Origin: Porogramme epimiltina
Lineage: Eukaryota > Basidiomycota > Agaricomycetes > Polyporales > Polyporaceae
Assembly: GCA_900155495.1 (NCBI GenBank)
Contig: FTLJ01001017.1
Coordinates: forward strand, 1-14,670
Direction of reading: 5' to 3'
DNA length: 14,670 bases
Shown here: positions 6,873-14,670 of the stretch, piece by piece
How positions within the stretch are numbered: the stretch's first letter is position 1
How the letters are laid out: every line of letters begins with the position of its first letter
The notes under the pieces: generated by a model
What the model was told of the DNA's origin: nothing
The model's input: the letters and a program-made list of their open reading frames with translations, nothing else
Databases searched by the model: none
Translations under genes and position numbers: made by a program

Positions 6873-8989
6873 TCATCGCCATGTCGCTTTCAGCATATCT
6901 GCGCACTTCTCCGCGACGACCACCACAGGGGCCATAGTGTGCGATCCGATGATTTCAGGAAACACCGACGCGTCGCACACCCGCAACCCGCGCACCCCGT
7001 GCACGCGGAGTTCCTCGTCTACAACACTCGGCCGCTCACCGTAAGTGCTCTGTCCCATGCGGCACGTGCAGGCGTAGTGGAATATCGTCCTCGCATGGGC
7101 CCGGATGAACGCGTCTAGCGTCGCGTCGTCCGCGCCTCCGTCCGGGGGCACCGCGAGGTCCCCGACGACCGGGTAGCCCTGCTTGCGCACCTCGTCGAAC
7201 ACGCGCAGCGCGACGCGGATGCCCTTCCTCAGAGGCTCCATGTCGGCGGGATTGGAGAAGTACCCGACGTCGACGTCTGGACGCGCGCGAGGATTGGCCG
7301 TCGCGAGGCGGACGGAACCCTCGGACTTGGGGCGGATCAGCGTGACTAGGAGGGGATACGCGCCGATATTTTCGGTGTCCACGTCTCCGCAGTTGAGCGT
7401 GTAGTGCATGAACTCGATATCCGGACGATTTGCGGGAACGCGCGCGTCGAGGTCACTCGAGTGTGGGGCGGAGATCGTGTGGGATGTGTCGAGGAGGCGC
7501 GTAGGGAAGAACGAAGATGTAGTCAAGAAAGGACGCCCAAAAAGACCCTAGCCTATGGTGACGCATTTCGCGAGTTCCAGGATCGCTTTGGATGGGCTGA
7601 CTTGGAGATGATGAAACGAGTCTTGAACCGGCACCTGGATCGACACGGGGACACCTGTATGATCGGACTGTAACCAGTCAGTCGGACGCTGCGAGGATCG
7701 TAGACCACGGAGATATTCACAAGGTAACTGCCTACTGCTGGAACATCCAGAACGACATGAACCCCCTTCTCCTCCAAGTGCGCCTTGGGACCGATGCCGC
7801 TAAGCCACAATGAGACGAGGTGGTAAACATGACGTATATGTAGGATTTCGTACCTTAGCATCAGGACCTGTGGCGATCCTTTGGCACCTGCGCACAATAT
7901 GACCTCTCGGCGGGCCTTCGCGACGTATCGAAAGTCTGCTTTGCGCGAGTTCGTTGTCTCGATATGTAATCCCGTCGCGCGCACCCCGTCCTTATCCGTG
8001 ACTAGCTCGATGCGACAGACAGTGGTGTTTGTGCAGATTTTGAGGCGTGAACGACGTTCTCGAGAGAGCTTTGGAGGGAGAAACGCTAGAAACGCGGAGT
8101 GTCTGTGAGACTTGTCGTCTTGAATTACGTCGAGAGATGCGGTGTGTGCGGCAGGTATGTCCGGAGAGTTGATGTCTGGGACGTGCTGTATTCCGAGCTT
8201 CTGTACAGCGCGGTCTACACTGTTCATAGCGTGAGCATAGAGACTATCCGATGGCAATACTAGCTCACTAGTCGACAATCTTATATGGCGAGTCAACGAA
8301 GTTACGATTGTGCCAGACACCTGCGAAGATTTCCCTCGTCAATGATGCGATGATGTGACATACAGACTCGGACTCACCCTTGGTACCTCTATGCTTCGAG
8401 GGAGAGTGGGAGTGCGTTTTCTCAGACTTGACGAAGTAAGGCTCCAGGTCGTCGTAGCCCCAACCCTTGTTTCCTAGCGCTTCCCATTGATTATAGTCAC
8501 CAGGTGTGCCTGTGTGCCAGTGTGGTGAGCACTGGCTTGAACAGCGCACACGCGTGCCCTCACTCACCACGGGTGTATAACATGCTGTTTATGCGCGACG
8601 AGCCCCCGAGTGCCTGGCCTTGAAAAAGCTGGATGTACCGATTGTTGGCGCCCCGCACGGGCTGTGACCACCATGTTGACGAGATGCCCATGTCACGGAA
8701 AATGTCCGCGGAGAAAACTGGGTTGCGAGACGACCAAGAGTCGGCAACGGGGCCTTGTTCGATTACTAGGATCGAGACGCTAGGGTCCTCTGTGAGACGC
8801 GACGCGATAACACAGCCCGCAGTGCCACCTGAGTATAGCGCTTAGCATCGACTCTGGTTTGTTTAGCTATGTGGCCATACCTCCGACGATGATGTAGTCA
8901 TATGTGTACGTTTCTTGGGGTACTTCGGGCGACACGGGGAGAGGGGTTCCGACCTCTCTAGGAGTGAGTTCAGGAACTGTGTCCCACAT
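6873..8989 (-). pseudogene. GMC oxidoreductase (FAD-dependent alcohol oxidase family), six exons, one in-frame stop
   Basis: FAD flavoenzyme family that oxidises alcohols or sugars and passes electrons to O2 or quinones. Minus-strand exons: 8989-8881, 8828-8568, 8509-8378, 8334-7854, 7799-7721, 7667-6873, with short GT..AG introns and matching phases (about 618 codons, normal for the family). Visible: FAD loop VGGGTAGC (35-42), adenine-ribose Glu60 in VIEQG, GGSSRIN (111-117), GTPGDYNQW (124-132), second GMC signature GAKGSPQVLMLSGIGP (317-332, split by an intron), FHYACTCRM with His551, and GSHTMAPV with His597, the two active-site histidines. Codon 394 is TAG (7550-7548) in a block that family members read as TG.GLFG, so the gene is probably inactivated or the base is wrong. 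The third intron end is uncertain: the in-frame choice needs only 43 bases, while the better-looking acceptor at 8321 shifts frame into a stop. No secretion signal is seen at the N-terminus. Confidence 0.88.
7548..7550 (-). other. In-frame TAG within the GMC reading frame
   Basis: The minus-strand codon 7550-7548 is TAG. The frame on both sides codes for conserved GMC sequence (SKAILELAK before, GLFGRPFLTTSSFF after), and no splice pair can remove the stop without deleting conserved residues. One base change from a sense codon would account for it. Confidence 0.85.
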
Positions 8990-9610
8990 AGCAAATGAAC
9001 ACTAAATGTGAGCGGGAGAGACGGGAGTTATTCGTGAGAAAGCGCTAGGGGATGCCACACACACTTATAAGCACTCACAGGGATGCACCAGGCCGAATGT
9101 GATTGGTTGAAATTTCAAATCTCGAAACCTTCCTGGTAGCGCGAGTAGGCGTGGAGCGGACCTTCAACAGCGGGGACCAAGGACTCCGAGACAGAAGCAT
9201 CGAACGCTCTTGAAATTCATCATCGCATCACCGCCGTGTCTCGTGCTTCTTTGTGTCACCAAAAGCTTCCATTGGACCATGAGCAGCATCTTGATGTTGG
9301 AAGTCCGTCTATAACGTCGACAAGCCATCTCCGGCGGCACGCCCATAGTGGAGACTCTCAGCGCCGAGAATCTGTGCTATCCGTCGGTGGGGTTGATTTC
9401 ACGCGAGCGGTTGAAGCTTGAAGATGCATGCGCGTGTGATAAGTTCAGACAAGAGTGAAGGTCAGGTTTAGTGGACACGCGCGCGGTGTCCAAGTTTGCT
9501 CAGGCAGGCCCCCGAATCTGCAGTGTCTGGGGGCTATGCACTGGGGTCCCGTGCGGCTAGCTGGCGCTTTCCCTCGTGTGCGCGGGCGCTCTGCCAGTTT
9601 CGGAGTCCTG
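8370..9610 (+). repeat. Duplicated block A, right copy (matches 1585-2830)
   Basis: This is the direct-repeat partner of 1585-2830. It spans the first three exons of the GMC gene and about 620 bases of its upstream flank. The coding part here is intact, while the left copy has frameshifts, so this copy is closer to the ancestral state. Confidence 0.85.
8990..9610 (-). promoter_or_regulatory. GMC gene promoter and upstream flank
   Basis: This is non-coding sequence upstream of the GMC start codon at 8989. A minus-strand TTATAAG at 9070-9064 lies about 75 bases before the ATG and is a good TATA-box candidate. The whole flank is shared with the left duplicated copy, where this element is altered. 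I found no convincing open frame conserved between the two copies. Confidence 0.5.
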
Positions 9611-10121
9611 GGCCACCACCGCCAAGCACACTCTTACGCGCATTTCATCCCCTCTAGATTACTGCATTGCCGAGTGGAACCCTCAACAATTCCGAGAAAA
9701 AGGGACGCCTCAATGGAGCAAACTTAAGAGGCAAATCACAGGAAGGGACATAAACTGGCGCGTGGTGCCAGTGACTCGGACCGTCTTGGCTATGATATCT
9801 ACGCAAGTGGACCGCCACCCTCTCTCAGAGTCGAGAGGACCCGCCGGTTGTCTGGAACATTGATTAGGGCCTATACTCTGAAAGGCGTAAGAAACACCTT
9901 CGTATCGTCCGCCAACCTATTGACGACGCGCGTGACAGTGTGCGTCTCGGCGTAGAAAGAGACTTCACTTGCGCTGGCGTCACTGGAAATATACTTGAGC
10001 GATATCGCGCAAGTCCTTCTGCGTGGCGCGACATTCGCGCATATAATGTGAGTGTAAGGAATGGTAGTGCGGTGCGTTCGCCGAAGAACCCTGGTTCTGA
10101 TCCGCCATCCCCGTTTTCTCT
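9611..10121. other. Intergenic stretch, nothing recognised
   Basis: A plus-strand frame near 9650-9863 reads a protein-like piece (DYCIAEWNPQQF, then QWSKLKRQITG), but I can tie it to no family and see no splice partner. The rest shows no gene, repeat or structured element that I can support. Confidence 0.25.
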
Positions 10122-10778
10122 ATGCAGCGGTACTCTTGTGGTACTACGGGAGAGAATCGTGTATCTTGTGGCCGTGTTTCAAGACCGCTTAGCAAACTTC
10201 CCTTAAGGCTCCGCAGGATGAAGAAAAAATGTATTGCTGAGTTGCGTAAAAAGCTCGCGGCAGCGGTAGACTTGAATACAGCTCCTGGTGGGGTCGTGGC
10301 GGTAGTGTATTTGTCACTATATGGTGGAAGCATCTGTTCCGAGGGCATTGTTTGAGTGTGGTGTGACATGGGCGCGGGCATGGTAACACCCAGACCGAGT
10401 GGTAGCCAGCGGAATTTGAGCTCGATGGTTTGAATACTGTCGCGAGAGCGAACGAGCAAACAGGAATGCGAAGACAGCGTTAAAACGACTGTGAGAGGCG
10501 AGTACCCTCTCGGTCTCAGAGACCTTCACACTCGACGCGAGGACCGGTGTGTTTCAAAGAATTGTAATCGGCATCGAGTAGGACTGGTCGAAGCCACTCC
10601 GGGGCCGTTTAGACGCAAGTTTGTCGCCATGATAGTGCTCAACAGCGTCTTTTGCGGGCTCGAGGAAAGCCTGTATAATAGACGGCTCCAGAATAGGTCA
10701 GATATTAGGAGAGAGAATTCACGCAGCACACACCGGATACGATCTGTGTCCGGAGGTGACTTCGCGAAGTTCTACTAA
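10122..10778 (+). pseudogene. Possible decayed coding remnant, perhaps of a fungal transcription factor
   Basis: One plus-strand frame stays open from 10122 to 10778 apart from two stops (TGA at 10353-10355 and another near 10430). It contains a helix-like piece (KKCIAELRKKLAAAVDLN) followed by a hydrophobic block (GGVVAVVYLSLYGGSICSEG). Then, partly in the next frame, come PAEFELDGLNTVARANEQ-type residues near 10409-10462. The order of alternating helices is reminiscent of the middle region of fungal-specific Zn2Cys6 transcription factors, but no zinc-cluster motif is present. This is a weak resemblance. The piece may equally be unrelated or chance. Confidence 0.18.
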
Positions 10779-11790
10779 GCAGTGCTGCGGATGGGATATG
10801 ATGCGACACTCACCAAAGTTAGCACGTCGGCCGAAGGACTCAGAGGTCAAAACCAAGGACAGCCCCCGACCTGACAAGGATACAACACGACATGAGCGCT
10901 GTTGTATAGGACCATCAGACCAATGCTCGACGTACTTGGTAAGACTGCGTTTGGATCGGGTGTTTATTATGTGCTTGCTTTACGCGAGTATCGTTGAGGG
11001 TGGAGGACGCGCGCAGCTAGACGTCCACTAAAGTCTTCTACGCCCTAACACTAGACTCCCAAATCAGGGGGGGCGATACGCCGACAGCCGCACTGCAGAG
11101 CAATAGAGTAGAGTCCACAGTATTCTCAAGGGAGAGCTAGAGTCGGAATACGGCGCGCTATGGCCGCGCAATGGACGTAGATTAATATCGTCGGCAGAAC
11201 TCCGCACGTACGGTACGCGGTGACTAGAAGCTATAGTGCGCAAGGCTGAGCAAGACGAGACGCCCTGGAAGAGACAAAGCCTTACTTACATGCTCGGCTA
11301 ATGAGGGAGGTTCTCAAGGGGTCCGCGTGCTAACAGGTGTCGAACCTCGGTAATAATTGAGAAGGCGCGTCGAATGGGCGGCCGTTAGTAAGATTGAGGG
11401 GCGTGCACAGTCTTCTCGACCCGAAGACGGCTGAAATGAAGCACGTGTGCAAGGGGCGGAGTGTCGGCATCCCTGTGGGATCCACATTTCACTTGAGCGC
11501 GCACGTATCGGGCCCGACCAGTCGCTTTCCCGGTGGTCGACGTGCGGGGTGGGAGCAGAGCCGGCGAGTAAAAACGGCAAACCGCTCGACAAACGGGGAT
11601 GTAGCCGTGGGAAAACTGGATTGATCGTCCGTGGTTGTCGCATCGGGAGCCGAGAGCAGCCCCGACGGACGGCTCTTCCGTCCCTCTCACCCTCAACCAG
11701 CCTCAGGTACCCCCCATCGCTTCCGGCTTGTCCTCGTGGGCATATGTCCTGCCCACGGCGATGGGGCCACCTTCGGCACCTAATGCGGTC
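10779..11790. other. Intergenic stretch before the transporter, nothing recognised
   Basis: Frames are open on both strands between 11314 and 11805 because the DNA is GC-rich, without motif support or consistent splice sites. No repeat, RNA gene or mobile element was identified. The right end grades into the promoter of the MFS gene. Confidence 0.3.
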
Positions 11791-11867
11791 TATATATCTC
11801 GTCAACGCGAACAGCCCACCTCAGGCTCCTCCCAGCTTCCCCTTTCTTCTCACCTAGCAGCGCTCAG
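11791..11867 (+). promoter_or_regulatory. Core promoter and leader of the MFS transporter
   Basis: TATATATC at 11791-11798 lies about 75 bases before the start codon and is followed by a pyrimidine-rich leader (11824-11855), a usual arrangement for fungal promoters. Confidence 0.5.
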
Positions 11868-13988
11868 ATGGAGCCAAAGCACACCTCTACCACTTATAAA
11901 ACATACTCGACCGCGTCTGTGGTCCCGGTCGGGCCTTCGTCGAGGCCCCAGACCGCACAGACCGTCGCTACTACCACCGATGCCACTCATGTCTCTCCCC
12001 CTGCAATAAGCTCTCCCAAGACGCCGATATATCCGGAGGGTGGTGCAGTAGCTTGGTTCAACGTTCTCGGCGCGTATGTCATACAACAAACCCCGCGTCC
12101 GCTTTCCCCGCTGACGCGCGTTTTTAGGTTTCTCCTACAGATGTGCTGCTTTGGATACTCAACTTCATTCGGCGTCTATCAAGGTATGTTTTATCATGGC
12201 CATCCTTGGTTCGAGACCGGCTCACCCTCCTTTTCCAACAGACTACTATACGAGGGTTTACCTCAAAGACGAGTCGTCATCCGCGATATCGTAAGACTCG
12301 CGTTTTGACCAGATATCTCACAATCGCCGATCGCTATCCTCTGGCAGATGGATAGGCAGCATAAACGTCTTCCTCGTCATCTCATCCGGTGTATTGTTCG
12401 GACACCTCTTTGACCGTGGATACTTGTAGGTCCTTCCCGACCTCCTCCCCACCCCACACTCACGACTCTCGATCGGCAGCTACTATCTTATCTACGGCGG
12501 ATCTATCCTCATCTCCTTTTCGCTCTTCATGCTTTCCCTCGCTAAACCGGGCGCGTACTACCAGGTTCCCTCGACCCTTCTTCTCCGCTCTCCCTCCCTT
12601 TCTAATGTTCCCCCCTTGACAGATATTCCTCAGCCAGGGCATCGGCTCCGGCCTCGGAGGAGGAATCATGTACATCCCCACCATCGCTGTCGTCTCGCAG
12701 TACTTCCACGTCCGGCGTCCACTCGCGCTCACAATCGTCGCGGCGGGCTCGTCCCTCGGAGCCGTCGTCCACCCCATCATGCTCAACAACACGCTCGATC
12801 GACTCGGCTTTGCCGTGGCGGCGCGTGCGAACGCCGGACTCGTCTCCGGGCTCCTCCTTGTGGGGTGCGCAATGATGCGGCTCCGGACGAAGCCTAACCC
12901 GCAGCACGCGGGCCTGAGCCTGTGGAAGGCCGCGAAGAAGTTCTCGAAGGACGCGCCATACGTCTTCACGTCGCTCGGGTGCGTGGCCTTGCTTCGCGCG
13001 GGAGAGGCCGCGGCCTGACGGAGCGCCCGCGCGTGCCTGCCAGGATGACGATCTTCATCGTGGCGTTCTACTTCCCGCTGTTCTACCTCCAGCTCGACGC
13101 GCTCTCGCACGGGCTAAGCCGGACTTTTTCGTTCTACGCCGTAAGCCGCCTCGAGTCGTGCCTCACCTTACCGCCGCTCATGTCCTCGCGCAGCTCGTGA
13201 TCATGAATGTGTCCAGCTTTGTGGGCCGCCTTTCCCCCGGCTTCTTTGCGGGGAGGCTCGGCGTGGAGAATATGACTCTCGCGTCGACCGTCGCGTGCAC
13301 AGTGCTCATGCTCGGGATGATTGGGCTTAGGAGCGTCGCGAGCGTTGTTGTCATGGGCGTTATATATGGTTTCTTCGCGGGGATATGTAGGCATCTTCCG
13401 TTCTCCATCTCCTCAGTGCTTACCGCAGAAAACTGATGGTGAGACCACACAGACATCGCGCTTTTGGCGCCGCTCATTTCACTCCTGACAGATGACATGT
13501 CGGAAATTGGGTAAGCTGTACGTTAGCTTTTCACCCCATACCGTACTCAAACGGTCTCTAGAGCCCGCCTCGGCATCTCCTTGTTCTTCTGTGGTACGCC
13601 CGAATTCTCTCTCGATGGTTCAATATTGCTTACCGGAGGATGTTCTCCTAGGCCTCGGAAGCCTAATAGGTGCGCGCCCGGCCCTTCATATACATCTCTT
13701 CCATCTGCTGATGCACGAGCACCCCAACAGGAACGCCCATCGACGGCGCGCTCCTCACACGCGACTTCATTTGGTGGCGCCCGGCGCTCTTCAGCGGGGT
13801 ACGTCGAGGCTTCTTCTAGCCTTTTCAAGCGCTAACTCTGTTGGCCGCAGCTCGTAGGTCTCCTGGGAAGCGCGTGCTACGGCACGGCGCTCGTGCTCCT
13901 CCGAAGACAGAGGGCGCGGGACCGGAGCCTCACGGGAAGTGAGATGGGAGATGAGAAAGTAGGGAAGGCTGAGGTGAATGTTGCATGA
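11868..13988 (+). CDS. MFS transporter, monocarboxylate-permease (MCT)-like, 13 exons
   Basis: Twelve-helix plasma-membrane carrier of the family that includes fungal Mch proteins and animal SLC16; members move monocarboxylates or related small acids, and some serve as exporters in metabolic clusters. Exons: 11868-12073, 12128-12183, 12242-12290, 12348-12425, 12480-12564, 12623-12978, 13044-13140, 13194-13386, 13453-13510, 13562-13593, 13652-13669, 13731-13798, 13851-13988. All twelve introns are GT..AG, 51-66 bases, and every phase matches, giving 477 residues without a stop. A Ser/Thr-rich cytosolic tail of about 50 residues precedes the MCT entry motif PEGGAVAW (56-63), then FGYSTSFGVYQDYY (77-90). 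Further motifs are AGSSLGAVVHPIM in the fourth/fifth-helix region, NVSSFVGRLSPGF, TDDMSEIGARLGI and GLGSLIGTPI near the end. The C-terminal tail is short and charged. Exon 11 has only 18 bases. The substrate cannot be told from sequence. Confidence 0.92.
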
Positions 13989-14606
13989 ATGGGCGGGTAG
14001 GAGACAACTTCGAGGACACATCACGACTGCATATAATGTACAATCTACGACTCGCATTTCGCTATGGGGGAACATACTACGACAATCTCACAGCTCAGAC
14101 ATCCGGCCACAACACTAGTAGCTGTTGTGCTTCTTCTTCTGCTCTCTCCCCGGACCGCCCCTCGAGAATCAGAGAGATTGTTCACGGTGAGGGTTGGCGC
14201 AGGACAGCTAACAAGATCAATCAGAGTGCTGTTGTTCGTGTCTGTCCTTTGGGCAGCGCAAGAGAGCTGAGTAGCCGTCCGGCCCAAAACCCACGTGGGG
14301 CCACGCGGAGTCCATGTGCATCCCACGTGGCACAGACGCCCTGTCCTGCTGTTATTCTTGGAAGACGCCGGCATGAATTGAACGTTGCAGCGGGCGACGA
14401 CTGTGAGGGTGCCGGTCGTCGTAGGCCAGCGTCGGACTTTGCGGTGGGCGTGGTCGAAAGCCCGGTCGGTGTAAGGAAATGAAGAACCAGGATGAATAAC
14501 GAAGGCCGCCACGGACATCTATATGAGCTGTAAGGCCCCGTTCAACACGCCGAGTCCTTTCCTTTCTCCTAGTGGCAAGTGCTACATCAGTAAACTCGGA
14601 AACGTC
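13989..14606. other. Intergenic region with two CACGTG palindromes
   Basis: No gene is supported downstream of the transporter. CACGTG occurs at 14292-14297 (inside the ten-base palindrome CCCACGTGGG) and at 14324-14329, 32 bases apart, about three helical turns. This is the E-box/G-box core bound by bHLH factors. Frames open on both strands here are GC-rich shadows without motifs. Confidence 0.4.
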
Positions 14607-14670
14607 TTAACGCGCCTTAAAAGGGTGTTTAAGTGCCTTAAGTGCCTTAAGATGGCCTTAAGACGATCTA
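14607..14670 (+). repeat. Tandem TTAAG-type short repeat at the window edge
   Basis: About six imperfect units of 9-12 bases, each opening with TTAA: TTAACGCGCC (14607), TTAAAAGGGTGT (14617), TTAAGTGCC (14629), TTAAGTGCC (14638), TTAAGATGGCC (14647) and TTAAGACGATC (14658). The core CTTAAG is self-complementary, and gtcttaa at 14604-14610 is inverted relative to ttaagac at 14658-14664. The array reaches the end of the window and may continue. It could be a minisatellite or the subterminal repeats of a DNA transposon whose body lies outside. Confidence 0.6.

Noticed and set aside
7526..7551. Treating the GMC C-terminal part as a separate gene starting after the stop
   Set aside because: There is no ATG at the right place, and the conserved sequence runs continuously across the TAG, so it is one interrupted gene.
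11314..11805. 163-codon minus-strand frame with overlapping plus-strand frames
   Set aside because: Three frames are open over the same GC-rich stretch, none has a family motif, and it covers the MFS promoter region.
12460..13110. 216-codon open frame on the minus strand
   Set aside because: It is antisense to MFS exons and introns alike; its charged, Arg/Glu-rich composition is typical of a shadow frame.
1..14670. tRNA, rRNA, CRISPR array or bacterial-type mobile element
   Set aside because: No cloverleaf, rRNA-like conserved block, regular repeat-spacer array or transposase motif could be found.

Overview
The window looks like a piece of the nuclear genome of a basidiomycete fungus, probably an Agaricomycete. 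Its genes are cut by many short GT..AG introns of about 50-66 bases. TATA-like boxes lie roughly 55-80 bases before the start codons. The gene content is fungal in type: a GMC oxidoreductase, a microsomal-type cytochrome P450 and a monocarboxylate-permease-like MFS transporter. There are no bacterial operons, tRNA, rRNA or CRISPR arrays that I can see.

Layout from left to right. 1-1585: a G-rich edge and a decayed minus-strand coding remnant with two hydrophobic stretches. 1585-2211 (minus): a truncated, frameshifted copy of the N-terminal third of a GMC oxidoreductase. 2212-3252: its duplicated 5' flank, joined directly to a second repeated block. 3535-4132 (plus): exons of a probable decayed SGNH/PC-esterase-like gene. 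4385-5956 (plus): an apparently intact three-exon cytochrome P450 of CYP7/CYP8-like appearance. 5957-6745 (minus): an unrecognised small gene start, also present as a damaged copy at 2815-3252. 6873-8989 (minus): a six-exon GMC oxidoreductase with both active-site histidines but one in-frame stop. 8990-9610: its promoter region, the parent or sister of the left-hand flank copy. 9610-11790: mostly without recognisable genes, with a possible transcription-factor remnant near 10.1-10.5 kb. 11868-13988 (plus): an intact 13-exon MFS transporter. 13989-14670: intergenic sequence with two CACGTG palindromes, ending in a tandem TTAAG-type repeat.

Taken together, a P450, a GMC oxidoreductase and an MFS carboxylate-type exporter or importer within 10 kb resemble part of a fungal metabolic (oxidative tailoring plus transport) cluster. 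The region has been reshaped by segmental duplication and decay: only the P450 and the MFS gene read as fully intact. No backbone-forming enzyme (PKS, NRPS, terpene synthase) is visible, so the pathway product cannot be named. All exon models were assembled by eye from reading frame, splice consensus and family motifs.
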